64,000 nt of DNA from assembly GCA_007692645.1 (NCBI GenBank), contig REBR01000184.1, forward strand, positions 1 to 64,000, given 5' to 3'. Positions within the stretch are counted from its first letter, which is position 1. Every line of letters starts with the position of its first letter. Below the pieces are notes generated by a model. That model was not told the DNA's origin and did no database searches. It worked only from the letters and a program-made list of their open reading frames with translations. A program made the translations under genes and the position numbers. Shown here in pieces: positions 51,319-62,994 of this stretch. Source of the DNA: Halomonadaceae bacterium (GTDB lineage Bacteria; Pseudomonadota; Gammaproteobacteria; Pseudomonadales; Oleiphilaceae).

Positions 51319-52005
51319 TTACAGTAAACCCCGCTCCGCCAGTGAAATCACCTCTCCATGACCCACCACCATATGGTCCAGCACCCGCACATCCACCAGA
51401 GCCAGGGCAGATTTCAGCCTTTCGGTGAGTAAAATGTCTGCCTGGCTGGGCTCCGCCACCCCGGAGGGGTGGTTATGGGCAAAGATCACAGCCGCCGCAT
51501 TGTGCTCCAGGGCCTTGCGCACCACCTCCCGGGGGTAAACCGCCGCAGAATCAATAGTGCCATGGAACAGTTCATCATAGCGGATTACCCGGTGGCGGTT
51601 ATCCAGAAACAGAGCGGCAAACACCTCCTGGCTGCGGGTAACCAGCCGGCACTGCAGGTAACGGCGGGTAGTGGCTGGGCATACCAGGGGGTCGCCGTCA
51701 CGCAGGGGCTGGTCCATGACCCGCTGGGCCATTTCCATGGCCGCATGGAGCTGGGCGTATTTGGCGCTACCCAGGCCGGGAACCCGGCAGAAACGCTCCG
51801 CAGACACCGCCACCAGCTGGCGCAGGCTGCCGAATTCCGCCAGTAACTCCCGGGCCATGGCCAGCACTGGCTTGCCGGCGGTGCCGGTGCGCAGAAAAAT
51901 GGCCAGCAACTCGCTGTCGCTGAGGCTGGCGGCCCCCTGGGCGAGGAGTTTTTCCCGGGGCCGTTCTGCCGCCGGTAAGCTGTGAAATGACAAGTCCAGT
52001 GACAT
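51319..52005 (-). CDS. radC: RadC/JAB-domain protein
   Basis: [57 protein letters not shown]. Confidence 0.95.
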   Translation of the reverse strand: MSLDLSFHSLPAAERPREKLLAQGAASLSDSELLAIFLRTGTAGKPVLAMARELLAEFGSLRQLVAVSAERFCRVPGLGSAKYAQLHAAMEMAQRVMDQPLRDGDPLVCPATTRRYLQCRLVTRSQEVFAALFLDNRHRVIRYDELFHGTIDSAAVYPREVVRKALEHNAAAVIFAHNHPSGVAEPSQADILLTERLKSALALVDVRVLDHMVVGHGEVISLAERGLL

Positions 52006-52179
52006 AAGCCTATCCTTTTGCTGTGGGTACGCATCCAATGCTGTCTGGGAGTGTAATACGGCCTCCCCCTGGTCGGAAGCCAAAACGGCAAAAGCATCGC
52101 CTGAGTGTGATATTCTGTCCATCTTCAACCCCTTACACTGGCCAGAGAATCGGCCAGCACCGGCTTATAAGGAAGGGCT

Positions 52180-53451
52180 GTGCAAAAACAGATACTGGTC
52201 GCTGTCACTGGCGGGATCGCTGCCTATAAAAGTGTCGAGTTGGTTCGCCTGTTAATGGGCCAGGGCCACAGTGTGCGGGTAGTGATGACCCGGGGGGCCG
52301 AGGCCTTTGTGACGCCCCTGACGTTTCAGGCCATCAGCGGCCAGCCGGTGCACACCCAGTTGCTGGACCCGGAGGCGGAAGCGGGCATGGGGCATATTGA
52401 GCTGGCCCGCTGGGCGCACTGCATTATCGTCGCCCCGGCCAGCGCCCAGGTCATGGCCAAGCTGGCCGCCGGTATGGCGGACGATCTGCTGGGAACCCTG
52501 TGCCTCGCCAGTGAAGCCCCGATTTGCCTGGTCCCGGCCATGAACCAGGCCATGTGGCGTAATGCCCGCACCCAGGCCAATGCCCAGCGCCTGGCAGCAG
52601 ACCCGCAGTTTCATCTCTGGGGGCCCGCTGAAGGGGTTCAGGCCTGTGGTGATACCGGCCCCGGGCGCATGCTGGAACCCGCCGCCATTGTGGCCGCACT
52701 GAATGCCCTTGAGGCAGAGGCCCCGGCTAGCCAGCAAACCGCCCCTAAACCGGCATCAGCGCCCACCTCCGCCGCCACCGGGCCCCTTGCGGGCCTGCGG
52801 GTGCTGATTACCGCAGGTCCAACCCGGGAAGCGGTAGACCCGGTGCGATATATTAGCAACCACAGCTCCGGCAAGATGGGCTTTGCCCTGGCAGCAGCGG
52901 CGGCCTCCCTGGGAGCCCATGTCACGCTGGTGGCCGGGCCGGTGAACCTGGCCACCCCGGCGGGGGTCAGACGCCGGGATGTGATCACCGCCGAGGCCAT
53001 GCAGGAAGCGGTTATGCAGGCCCTGGAGCAAGGCTGTGACTGGTTTGTGGCAGCAGCAGCAGTGGCCGACTACCGGCCGGTGGCGGTGGCTGGAGAAAAA
53101 TTGAAAAAAGACCAGGATGCAGAAATGGTTCTGCAACTGACCCGTAACCCCGATATTCTGGCAGGGGTTGCCGCTCTTATGCCGCGCCCACTGGTGGTGG
53201 GTTTTGCGGCGGAAACCCGGCAAGTAGCCGAGTATGCCCGGGACAAACTGGCGCGCAAAAAACTGGACCTGATTGTTGCCAATGACGTGTCTGATGAGCG
53301 CATCGGTTTCAACAGTGACCAGAATGCCGTGCAGGTATTCTGGCCGGGAGGTGAGCAGCCCTTTGCCAGCCAGGCGAAAACCGAACTGGCCCAGGCGCTC
53401 TGTCATCTCTTTCATGAACACTGGCAGCGCCTGGGCAAACCTTCGCGCTGA
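52180..53451 (+). CDS. coaBC: Bifunctional phosphopantothenoylcysteine decarboxylase/synthetase
   Basis: LVAVTGGIAAYKSVELVRLL, PAMNQAMWRN, ITAGPTREAVDPVRYISNHSSGKMG; GTG start. Confidence 0.96.
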   Translation: MQKQILVAVTGGIAAYKSVELVRLLMGQGHSVRVVMTRGAEAFVTPLTFQAISGQPVHTQLLDPEAEAGMGHIELARWAHCIIVAPASAQVMAKLAAGMADDLLGTLCLASEAPICLVPAMNQAMWRNARTQANAQRLAADPQFHLWGPAEGVQACGDTGPGRMLEPAAIVAALNALEAEAPASQQTAPKPASAPTSAATGPLAGLRVLITAGPTREAVDPVRYISNHSSGKMGFALAAAAASLGAHVTLVAGPVNLATPAGVRRRDVITAEAMQEAVMQALEQGCDWFVAAAAVADYRPVAVAGEKLKKDQDAEMVLQLTRNPDILAGVAALMPRPLVVGFAAETRQVAEYARDKLARKKLDLIVANDVSDERIGFNSDQNAVQVFWPGGEQPFASQAKTELAQALCHLFHEHWQRLGKPSR

Positions 53452-53499
53452 GTTAACCGATTAACCGGCCCATTGCGGGCTGCTTCAGGAGACTAATGC

Positions 53500-53958
53500 A
53501 TGGCCCGCCGTTTTCAGATCAGGCTGTTGGATGCCCGTTTGGGCGATTCCATTCCTTTGCCCCACCACGCCACCGCCGGTTCCGCCGGGCTTGACCTGCG
53601 GGCCTGTATTGACGCTCCCCTGACCCTGGCTCCCGGAGCCTGTGAGTTGGTCCCAACCGGGGTGGCGCTGCATATCGCAGACCCCTCCCTGGCAGGCATG
53701 CTGCTGCCACGCTCGGGCCTGGGCCATAAGCACGGGGTTGTGCTGGGTAACCTGGTGGGGCTGATCGATTCGGACTATCAGGGGCAGCTGATGGTTTCCC
53801 TGTGGAATCGCAGCGATACTGCTTACACCCTGGCCGTGGGGGAGCGCATGGCGCAGCTGGTGATTGTGCCGGTGGTACAGGCGGAATTTGACTGTGTTGA
53901 CGCCTTCGATGACAGCCTGCGGGGCGAGCAAGGGTTCGGCTCCACCGGAAGCCACTGA
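53500..53958 (+). CDS. dut: dUTP diphosphatase
   Basis: [62 protein letters not shown]. Confidence 0.97.
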   Translation: MARRFQIRLLDARLGDSIPLPHHATAGSAGLDLRACIDAPLTLAPGACELVPTGVALHIADPSLAGMLLPRSGLGHKHGVVLGNLVGLIDSDYQGQLMVSLWNRSDTAYTLAVGERMAQLVIVPVVQAEFDCVDAFDDSLRGEQGFGSTGSH

Positions 53959-54005
53959 CAGCTTAAATTACGGCTTTTGATGAAACCAACAACAGGAACT
54001 GCGGC

Positions 54006-56621
54006 ATGCTTAAAGTGCTGAACAGGAAATCCACAACTAAGGGAAATGGCGAAGATCACGGCAGCACTGCCGGTGGTGCAAAGCGTGTGTCTCCCCGGCG
54101 AACCCCTTTGCTCCAGAGCCTGCTGGTGCTGGCAGGGGCGCTGCTGGTGTCCTGGCTGGTTCTGACGCTGTTGGTAGCCCCTGCAGAGCAGGCCAGCCAC
54201 GAGCAGGCAGCTGAAGAGCACATTACCCTGCTGCAGCAGCGTTTTAATCAGCATCTGGGCTATATCCATACCCTGGTGTCTGCCTATGGCACCCAGACCA
54301 TAGCGTTCACTGATGGGGCTGACAGTGATAATGACGAAGCGGAGCGCATTTTGCGCCAGGCCCTGCCTGCCACCCGGGAGCTGTTTCTGTTTGCGGGTAA
54401 CCAGATAACCCAGCCCCTTGAGCGTGAGTTTCAGTTGGGTTTTGCCAGCATTGATCTGGCACGCCGGGCCAGATCCGGTGAAACCCACATGGATGCGTTT
54501 CGCCGGGACAATCAATGGCTGATTCAGGTGGCGACCCCGGTGCAGGGGGCTGACGAAAGTGAACCCCGTGGCATTCTGTTAGTTGTTTTTGCGGCTGAGG
54601 TGTTAGACCCGATAATGGCCGCCAGTGGCCTGCCTGCCGGTGAGGTGGTGCTATCCCAGCAGGTGGAAGGGCGTCCCCAGGCCATTCTGCGCACGGGCCA
54701 GGGCCAGGGGGAGAGTTTACGGCGCAACCTGGATATCGCCGGGTGGCAGATCAGCTTCAGCCCCGCCCGGGAGTCTGTAACCCTGTTTCCCCGCAGCCTG
54801 CTATGGGGGTTGCCACTGCTGGTGGCGCTGCTGGTGATTGCCGGCCTGTGGTGGTTATACGGCCTGCAGCAGCGGTTACTGGACCGGGACTGTGCCCGGC
54901 TCAGTGAGTGGGCACGAAAGTCTCTGGCAGGGGAGCGTTCACGGTTGCCGGTGTTATCCAGCAATATGCTCTCAGCCCTGGCGGAAAGTCTTGACCGCCT
55001 GACCTATTCCGTTGAGCGCCGCCACGGGAAATCCCAAGGGGGCAAGGTGAAGCCCGGCCGGAATAATCGCGCCCAGGACCCTGGGCAGAAAAACAAGAGC
55101 AGTGAGCAGCAGGAGCCTGAAGGCGAGCCGTTGTTTGATGATAGTCAGGAACTGGATATTGATATGTTGGACGGGGACGATGACGTTCTCGGCCTGGGCA
55201 GAGAAGAGGATGACAGTATGCAGATCAAGGAAACAGCGCCAGTGGGTGTGGCAGTGCCTGCCTCCATTTTTCGCGCTTATGATATTCGTGGTGTAGTGGG
55301 GGAGAGTCTGACCAGCGACACCGTTCGCACGATCGGTCAGGCCATTGGCAGCGAGGCCCGTCAGCGCCAGCAGAGCAGTATCTGTGTCGGCTATGATGGC
55401 CGCCACTCCGGGCCGGAGCTGGCTGAAGCCCTGATGCAGGGCATTATGGCCGCCGGGGTGGACGTGATCGATGTGGGCCGGGTGCCGACACCGGTGCTGT
55501 ATTTTGCCGCCCACCACCTGCAGACTGGCAGCGGTGTGATGGTGACCGGCAGCCACAATCCGCCGGATTATAACGGCCTGAAAATGGTCCTTGGGGGGGA
55601 AACCCTGGCGGGGGATGCGATTCAGGAACTGCTCGCCCGGATCCGACAGCAACGCCTGGAGCAAGGCCAGGGTCAACGCACTGCAAAGGATGTGCGCGGG
55701 GCTTATCTGGAAACCATCATCAATGACATTGCCGTGGCCGCCCCCCTGAAAGTGGTTCTGGATGCGGGTAATGGCATTGCCGGTGAGCTGGGGCCCAAGC
55801 TGGTAAAAGAGCTGGGCTGTGAGGTGATTCCCCTGTACTGCGAAGTGGATGGCAACTTTCCCAACCACCACCCGGACCCGGGCAAGCCGGAGAACCTGAC
55901 CGACCTGATCGCCGCGGTGAAGGAACATAAAGCGGATCTCGGCATTGCCTTTGATGGGGACGGTGACCGCATCGGCGTGGTCACGGAAAGCGGCAAAATC
56001 ATCTGGCCGGACCGGCTGCTGATGCTGTTTGCCCGGGATGTGGTATCCCGCAACCCGGGGGCCGATATCATTTACGATGTGAAGTGCTCCCGCCGCCTGG
56101 CCACAGTGATCAATGAATTCGGTGGTCGCCCGGTGATGTGGAAAACCGGCCATTCCTGGATCAAGGCCAAAATGAAGACCATGGGTGCCCTGCTGGCCGG
56201 TGAGATGAGCGGTCATATCTTCTTCAAGGAACGCTGGTACGGCTTTGACGATGGGCTTTATGCCGCCGCCCGGCTGCTGGAAATTCTGGGTAGCGAAGAA
56301 CGGGGTGCAGACGCGGTGTTTGCGGACTTCCCGGAAGACTTCAGTACCCCTGAAATCAATCTGCAGGTGACGGACGAAAACAAGTTCAGCATCATCGAGT
56401 CCCTGGCCCGTGACGCCAACTTCGGTAATGCCAATATCACCGACATTGACGGCTTGCGTGTGGATTACCCGGATGGCTGGGGCCTGGTACGTGCCTCCAA
56501 TACCACGCCGATGCTGGTGCTGCGCTTTGAGTCGGAAACAGAAGCCGGTCTGGAGCGGATCAAGGCCGTGTTCCGTGAACAGATGAGCCGGATTCAGCCA
56601 GACCTGGACATCACTTTTTAA
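54006..56621 (+). CDS. algC: Phosphomannomutase/phosphoglucomutase with N-terminal membrane/periplasmic extension
   Basis: C-terminal PMM/PGM (FRAYDIRGVVGESL, MVTGSHNPPDYNGLKMV, AFDGDGDRIGVV); N-terminal ~400 aa with two TM segments. Confidence 0.95.
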   Translation: MLKVLNRKSTTKGNGEDHGSTAGGAKRVSPRRTPLLQSLLVLAGALLVSWLVLTLLVAPAEQASHEQAAEEHITLLQQRFNQHLGYIHTLVSAYGTQTIAFTDGADSDNDEAERILRQALPATRELFLFAGNQITQPLEREFQLGFASIDLARRARSGETHMDAFRRDNQWLIQVATPVQGADESEPRGILLVVFAAEVLDPIMAASGLPAGEVVLSQQVEGRPQAILRTGQGQGESLRRNLDIAGWQISFSPARESVTLFPRSLLWGLPLLVALLVIAGLWWLYGLQQRLLDRDCARLSEWARKSLAGERSRLPVLSSNMLSALAESLDRLTYSVERRHGKSQGGKVKPGRNNRAQDPGQKNKSSEQQEPEGEPLFDDSQELDIDMLDGDDDVLGLGREEDDSMQIKETAPVGVAVPASIFRAYDIRGVVGESLTSDTVRTIGQAIGSEARQRQQSSICVGYDGRHSGPELAEALMQGIMAAGVDVIDVGRVPTPVLYFAAHHLQTGSGVMVTGSHNPPDYNGLKMVLGGETLAGDAIQELLARIRQQRLEQGQGQRTAKDVRGAYLETIINDIAVAAPLKVVLDAGNGIAGELGPKLVKELGCEVIPLYCEVDGNFPNHHPDPGKPENLTDLIAAVKEHKADLGIAFDGDGDRIGVVTESGKIIWPDRLLMLFARDVVSRNPGADIIYDVKCSRRLATVINEFGGRPVMWKTGHSWIKAKMKTMGALLAGEMSGHIFFKERWYGFDDGLYAAARLLEILGSEERGADAVFADFPEDFSTPEINLQVTDENKFSIIESLARDANFGNANITDIDGLRVDYPDGWGLVRASNTTPMLVLRFESETEAGLERIKAVFREQMSRIQPDLDITF

Positions 56622-57548
<927 letters not shown>

Positions 57549-57564
57549 TGCCCGGGCAGGGACA

Positions 57565-58023
57565 CTAGTCTGTGTCCTGGGTGTCAGCAGGGGGCAGGGT
57601 CTCGGTAAAGCGCCGGGCATAGCGCACAATCCATTCCCGGGCGGCTTCATCCAGTGACAGGTAACAGCCATCTTCAATGACCCGGTCGAGGCGGTATTGC
57701 TGGATGTGGCAGGCTTGTTCCACCATGCGCATCTTGTAGGCATCACCGGGGTTGTAGAAGGCCACCCCCACATCAAACAGACGCCCCTCGGGCTCGCACC
57801 AGGCCACCTGGCCGGATACTTCGGCCACCGGGTTGCAGCAGGCAATGCGTAAGGTGACATCGGTACCCGGGGCATGGGCATTAGGGCACTGGAAAGCCAC
57901 TCCACCCAGGCTCAGATTAATCATTTCCCCGCTTTCCTGCTGTCCGGAACCCGGTAGCACCTCTATGGGCATATCCAGAGGATGCCTGATAAAATTTCTG
58001 GCGTGTGGTGCGGTAGTGGCCAT
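57565..58023 (-). CDS. PilZ-domain protein
   Basis: RNFIRHPLDMPIEV and NLSLGGVAF (PilZ RxxxR and D/NxSxxG motifs). Confidence 0.8.
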   Translation of the reverse strand: MATTAPHARNFIRHPLDMPIEVLPGSGQQESGEMINLSLGGVAFQCPNAHAPGTDVTLRIACCNPVAEVSGQVAWCEPEGRLFDVGVAFYNPGDAYKMRMVEQACHIQQYRLDRVIEDGCYLSLDEAAREWIVRYARRFTETLPPADTQDTD

Positions 58024-58191
58024 AACGCCTCCCTTGGGTTTGCAGTGCCAATTGCAGCAGGCAACGTACTGGTCGGCCTTAACTGCAAGTATAACCGTTA
58101 ACCAGTACACTGGTGTTCACTACGTCACCACTGCTACATTTCCCTATTGTGAAAATTCTGAACCAGTGATCCTGCCATTTCACGGAGCCCC

Positions 58192-59550
58192 ATGAAGAAA
58201 CGCTTGTTAATGTCCGGCCTGGTTCTGCTGCTGGTATGGGGGAGTTATCACGCCCTGGTCTGGCTCGGTGCCCAGCGTACCATGAACCAGCTGGCGCAAC
58301 AGTGGAGTGAGCACGGTGATCTGCGCTGGGAAGGGGTGCGCACCAGCTCCTCGGGCCAGGTTAAAGTACAGGGCCTGCAGTGGTACTGGTTTGATATTAC
58401 CCAACCGGTGACCGCAACGGCGCTGCACCTGGAGTTGCCTGGCCCGGTGGCTCTGTTACAGGCCCTGTGGCGCGGTCAGTGGCCTGACCAGGCCCGGGTG
58501 CAGCTGGAATCGGTGCAACTGCAGCTGGAACCGGATCTGTTTCGCCCCTGGGCCCGTGCACGTCCTTCACGACTAAAGGGTCAGCCGTTGCTGGCTCTGG
58601 CGGCCTGTGGTGAACGTCGGGTGTTGGCACCAACGGATTTTCTGCAAATGGGTATCGACCGCTTTGCCCTGAATCTGACCCTGACCTACGACCAGGCAGC
58701 GCAGCGCTCCCTGGGTATCGATCTGGATGCGGGTTACCTGGGGCGTCTGGCGGGTTTTCTGGATCTCGACCAGCAGGACATTATGCAATGGGCCGGTGCA
58801 ACCGGTGAGGTGCCGGCTGCAAAAAGCGCCAGTCTGCGCCTGAACGACGGGGGTTTTATGGGGCGCCTGGCCACGTATTGTGCAGCCCGGGAAGATAAAA
58901 CCCGGGAAGACTGGGTAGAGCTAAGCAGCGAGCGATGGGTGGCGTTAATGACAGAAGCCGGCACCGTTCCCACGGAGTCCTTGCAGCGGTTTTACCGTCA
59001 CTGGCTGAGCCAGGGGGGGGAGCTGGCCCTGGAATGGCAGCCTGACCCGGAACAACGGGCGGCCCTGGGGGAGCGTGCCAGTGCGCAAGCCTGGCTGCAG
59101 GCCCAGGGGCTGTCATTGCGGCATAATAATGAAAGGGTCCCTGAGCCGGGGGTGGCACTGGAGCCTGGGCGAACCCCTGAACCGGTGATAGCAGAACCGG
59201 TGCGGGACCCGGAGCTTGAGCGCATTGCCCGTTATTACGATTCAGAGCTGGAACGGGCCGCGGCCTGGATTGACCGCCGGGTGCGCCTGACACTCACCTC
59301 CGGGCGGGTGCTTGAGGGCCGGCTGTTATCCCGGGATGATACCCATATGCTGCTCCATAAAGCCCTGGAAGGGGGAGAGATGATGTTGCCGGTGCCCCTG
59401 GAGAGCATTAAGGGGTTTGCCGTGTGGCGCCGTGGGGATGACCCGGGCCGGCCCATGCCGGTGCCGGAAGAAAGCCGGGAAACCCGCTGGCTGGAACGCC
59501 ACCAACCGATTCCCTTGCCTGCCCGTCCGGATGATCCCGGTGATCAGTAA
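58192..59550 (+). CDS. Membrane-anchored protein of unknown function with C-terminal Sm/SH3-like segment
   Basis: N-terminal TM; C-term RRVRLTLTSGRVLEGRLLSRDDTHMLLHKALEGGEMMLPVPLESIKGFAVWR. Confidence 0.65.
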   Translation: MKKRLLMSGLVLLLVWGSYHALVWLGAQRTMNQLAQQWSEHGDLRWEGVRTSSSGQVKVQGLQWYWFDITQPVTATALHLELPGPVALLQALWRGQWPDQARVQLESVQLQLEPDLFRPWARARPSRLKGQPLLALAACGERRVLAPTDFLQMGIDRFALNLTLTYDQAAQRSLGIDLDAGYLGRLAGFLDLDQQDIMQWAGATGEVPAAKSASLRLNDGGFMGRLATYCAAREDKTREDWVELSSERWVALMTEAGTVPTESLQRFYRHWLSQGGELALEWQPDPEQRAALGERASAQAWLQAQGLSLRHNNERVPEPGVALEPGRTPEPVIAEPVRDPELERIARYYDSELERAAAWIDRRVRLTLTSGRVLEGRLLSRDDTHMLLHKALEGGEMMLPVPLESIKGFAVWRRGDDPGRPMPVPEESRETRWLERHQPIPLPARPDDPGDQ

Positions 59551-59571
59551 CCATTACAGGGGAGACCAGCC

Positions 59572-60762
59572 ATGCAGCGTCTGATTCCGTCGGTACAGGA
59601 CATGCTGGAGCAGCTCATTGCCAGCCCTTCCGTCAGCAGCGCCAGCTCGCACTGGGACCAGAGTAACGCCCCGGTGGTGCATTTACTGGCGGACTGGCTG
59701 CAGCGGCTGGATTTCAAGGTGGAAACCCTGCCAGTGCCCGGTGTTCCCGGCAAATTCAACCTGATTGCCACCCTGGGTGAAGGCCCTGGTGGCCTGGTGT
59801 TGTCTGGCCATACCGACACCGTGCCCTATGACCAGCACCGCTGGCAGAGCGACCCCTTTAAGCTCACCGCCAGGGGCGACCGCTGGTACGGCCTGGGTAC
59901 CTGCGACATGAAAGGCTTTTTCCCCCTGGCCATTGAAGCCGCTCTGTCTGTGCGGGGCCAGCGGTTGCGGGAACCCCTGATCATTCTGGCCACCGCGGAT
60001 GAAGAAAGCGCCATGAGCGGTGCCCGGGCGTTGGTGGAGGCCGGGCGGCCCAAGGCCCGCTATGCCGTCATTGGCGAGCCCACGGAGCTGCGCCCGATTC
60101 GCATGCATAAAGGCATCATGATGGAGCGCCTGGTGATGCAGGGGCGCTCCGGCCACTCCTCGGACCCGGCCCTGGGCCGCAATGCCCTGGAAGGCATGCA
60201 TGCCGCCCTGGGCAGTCTGCTGGAGTACCGCCAGCAGCTGCAGGACCGGCACCGCAATGACGCCTTCCGGGTGGCAGTGCCAACCCTGAACCTGGGTCAT
60301 GTGCACGGCGGTGATAACCCCAACCGCATCTGCGCCGACTGTGAGCTGCACTTTGACCTGCGGCCACTGCCAGGCATGAACCTGGACGATCTTCGGGACG
60401 CCATGCGTGACCGCATTATGCCCATTGCCCGGGAACGGGAGCTGGGGTGTACACTGGAGCCGTTGTTTGCCGGGGTGCCCGCCTTTGAACAGGGGGCGGA
60501 ATCCACCCTGGTGCGCCTGTGTGAACAGATGACCGGCCACCAGGCCGAGGCCGTGGCCTTTGCCACGGAAGCGCCGTTTCTGCAGCAACTGGGCATGGAA
60601 ACCCTGGTGATGGGCCCCGGCTCCATTGATCAGGCCCACCAGCCCGATGAGTTTATTGCCCTGTCACAACTGCAACCCACCATTGATGTACTGACCCGGC
60701 TGATTGCCCACTGCTGCCTGGCCCAGACTTCCACCCCCACCCCCACAGGAGAGGCCCCGTGA
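59572..60762 (+). CDS. argE: Acetylornithine deacetylase
   Basis: LVLSGHTDTVPYDQHRW, LGTCDMKGFFPLAIEAA, ATADEESAMSGARAL. Confidence 0.95.
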   Translation: MQRLIPSVQDMLEQLIASPSVSSASSHWDQSNAPVVHLLADWLQRLDFKVETLPVPGVPGKFNLIATLGEGPGGLVLSGHTDTVPYDQHRWQSDPFKLTARGDRWYGLGTCDMKGFFPLAIEAALSVRGQRLREPLIILATADEESAMSGARALVEAGRPKARYAVIGEPTELRPIRMHKGIMMERLVMQGRSGHSSDPALGRNALEGMHAALGSLLEYRQQLQDRHRNDAFRVAVPTLNLGHVHGGDNPNRICADCELHFDLRPLPGMNLDDLRDAMRDRIMPIARERELGCTLEPLFAGVPAFEQGAESTLVRLCEQMTGHQAEAVAFATEAPFLQQLGMETLVMGPGSIDQAHQPDEFIALSQLQPTIDVLTRLIAHCCLAQTSTPTPTGEAP

Positions 60763-62093
60763 GCGACCCCAAGGACTGGCTGTACTGGTTTCGCCATTCA
60801 TCCCCCTATATCAATGCCCACCGGGGGCGCACGGTGGTGCTCACCCTGAGTGGTGAGGCCCTGGCCCATGACAACCTGATCAATATCATCCATGACATCA
60901 CCCTGCTGGCGAGCCTTGGGGTACGGCTGGTGGTGGTCTACGGGGCCCGGCCCCAGATCCAGGAGCGGCTGCAGGCCGCGGGGCGTGACTCCCACTACCA
61001 CGGCGGGCTGCGGGTGACCGCTGAGGATGACCTGCCATCGGTGCTGGAAGCGGTGGGGCGTTTGCGCAGTCTGCTGGAAAGCCAGCTATCCATGGGGCTG
61101 GTGAACTCCCCCATGCACGGGGCCCGTATCCGGGTGTGCAGTGGCAACCTGGTCACTGCCCGTCCCGTGGGGGTCCTGGATGGGGTCGATCTGGCCTACA
61201 CCGGGCGGGTGCGCAGCATCGACAGGGAAGCCATCAACAACCTGCTGGCCCAGGGGCAGATCGTACTGTTGCCCCCTTTGGGGTATTCCCCCACCGGTGA
61301 TGTGTTCAACCTGTCTTATGAAGATGTGGCCAGCCACGCAGCGGCCAGTCTGTCAGCGGAAAAACTGATCATCACCACCGGCCGTAACGGCATTCCGGAT
61401 GCCAGTGGTGAACTGCTGCGGGAGCTGAACCTGCATCAGGCCCAGGCACTGCTGAAAACCGGCGAGCTGCAACAGGATGACGGGGATGTTCTGGGCGCCG
61501 CCTGCCGTGCCTGTGCCGCCGGTGTGCGCAGGGCGCATATCATCAGCTACCAGGAAGATGGTGCCCTGCTGCAGGAACTGTTTACCCGGGACGGCCTGGG
61601 AACCCTGGTGAGCGACGACGATTACGAGCACGTGCGCCAGGCACGGGCAGAGGACATCAGCGGTATTCAGGAACTGATTCAGCCACTGGAAGAGCAGGGG
61701 GTGCTGGTACGCCGCCCCCGGGAACTGATCGAAACGGAAATCGACCGCTTTGTGGTGGATGAACGGGATGGCACCGTGGTGGGCTGTGCGGCGTTATACC
61801 GTTTTCCCGGTGAGCAGACCGGTGAACTGGCCTGCTTTGCTGTTTCTGACCACTACCGCCGCTCTGGCCGTGGTGACCGGATTCTGGCGGTGGTGGAACG
61901 CCAGGCCCGGGCGGAAGGGCTGCAGCAGCTGTTCGTGCTCACCACCCAGACTGATCACTGGTTCCGGGAGCGGGGGTTTGCCCCGGTGTCTGCGGAGGAG
62001 TTACCTGCTCAGAAGCGAGCCGGTTACCGCCAGGAGCGCAAGTCCAAGGTGCTGATGAAACCCTTGAGTGGCGGCCGTGGAGTGCCTGACTGA
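60759..62093 (+). CDS. argA: N-acetylglutamate synthase
   Basis: FRHSSPYINAHRGRTVVLTLSGEAL; C-terminal GNAT domain; overlaps argE. Confidence 0.96.
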   Translation: MSDPKDWLYWFRHSSPYINAHRGRTVVLTLSGEALAHDNLINIIHDITLLASLGVRLVVVYGARPQIQERLQAAGRDSHYHGGLRVTAEDDLPSVLEAVGRLRSLLESQLSMGLVNSPMHGARIRVCSGNLVTARPVGVLDGVDLAYTGRVRSIDREAINNLLAQGQIVLLPPLGYSPTGDVFNLSYEDVASHAAASLSAEKLIITTGRNGIPDASGELLRELNLHQAQALLKTGELQQDDGDVLGAACRACAAGVRRAHIISYQEDGALLQELFTRDGLGTLVSDDDYEHVRQARAEDISGIQELIQPLEEQGVLVRRPRELIETEIDRFVVDERDGTVVGCAALYRFPGEQTGELACFAVSDHYRRSGRGDRILAVVERQARAEGLQQLFVLTTQTDHWFRERGFAPVSAEELPAQKRAGYRQERKSKVLMKPLSGGRGVPD

Positions 62094-62962
62094 TGTCCCA
62101 GCGTTATCCCATTATCGCCGTTACCGGTTCCTCCGGTGCCGGCACCACCACCACTGGCAAGGCCTTCAGCAAGATCTTCGCCAGTGAACAGGTGCAGGGC
62201 ACCATGGTCAGCGGCGACAGCTTCCACCGTTATACCCGGCGGCAGATGTCCCGGGTGGCGGAAAAAGGGCAGTTCGGGGAACGCAACCACTTTGCCATTG
62301 CCGCCAACCATATCGACAAGCTGGAATCCCTGTTCCATGACTATGGCAGCACCGGCACCGGCCAGTACCGCCACTATGTGCATGATGAAGACCGGGAGCT
62401 GATCAATGCCGGTTACCAGCCCGGGGAATTTACCCCCTGGCGCTCATTGCCCCCGGAGACGGAACTGCTGTTCTATGAAGGACTGCATGGGGGCCTGATT
62501 ACAGACCGTTATAACGTGGCCCAGCATGTGGACCTGCTGATCGGGGTAGTGCCCATTGTGAACCTGGAGTGGATTCAGAAGATCCGCCGGGACACCGGGG
62601 TACGGGGCTATGCCAAGGAAGAGGTGGTGGAAACCATCATCAACCGCATGGATGACTATGTGCATGACATCGTGCCCCAGTTTGCCAACACCCATATCAA
62701 CTTCCAGCGGGTGCCCATGGTGGACACCTCCAACCCCTTTATCGTGCGGGATGTACCCACGGACGATGAAAGCATGATCGTGATTCACTTCCGGGATTAT
62801 ACCGGGGTGGATTTCCCCCGGCTGTTACAGATGATCCAGGGCAGCTTCATGTCCCGCCAGGATACCCTGGTGATTCCCGGCACCAAGCTGACCCTGGCCA
62901 TCGACCTGGTACTGCGGCCGCGGATTCTCGAGCTGGTGCAGCACCGGCGCTTTACCTGGTAA
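62093..62962 (+). CDS. prkB: Phosphoribulokinase-like protein PrkB
   Basis: PIIAVTGSSGAGTTTTGKAF, LLFYEGLHGGLITDRYNVAQHVDLLIGVVPIVNLEW. Confidence 0.92.
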   Translation: MSQRYPIIAVTGSSGAGTTTTGKAFSKIFASEQVQGTMVSGDSFHRYTRRQMSRVAEKGQFGERNHFAIAANHIDKLESLFHDYGSTGTGQYRHYVHDEDRELINAGYQPGEFTPWRSLPPETELLFYEGLHGGLITDRYNVAQHVDLLIGVVPIVNLEWIQKIRRDTGVRGYAKEEVVETIINRMDDYVHDIVPQFANTHINFQRVPMVDTSNPFIVRDVPTDDESMIVIHFRDYTGVDFPRLLQMIQGSFMSRQDTLVIPGTKLTLAIDLVLRPRILELVQHRRFTW

Positions 62963-62994
62963 AAAAAGACGCTTGGCAAATTAGCGGGATCGCC

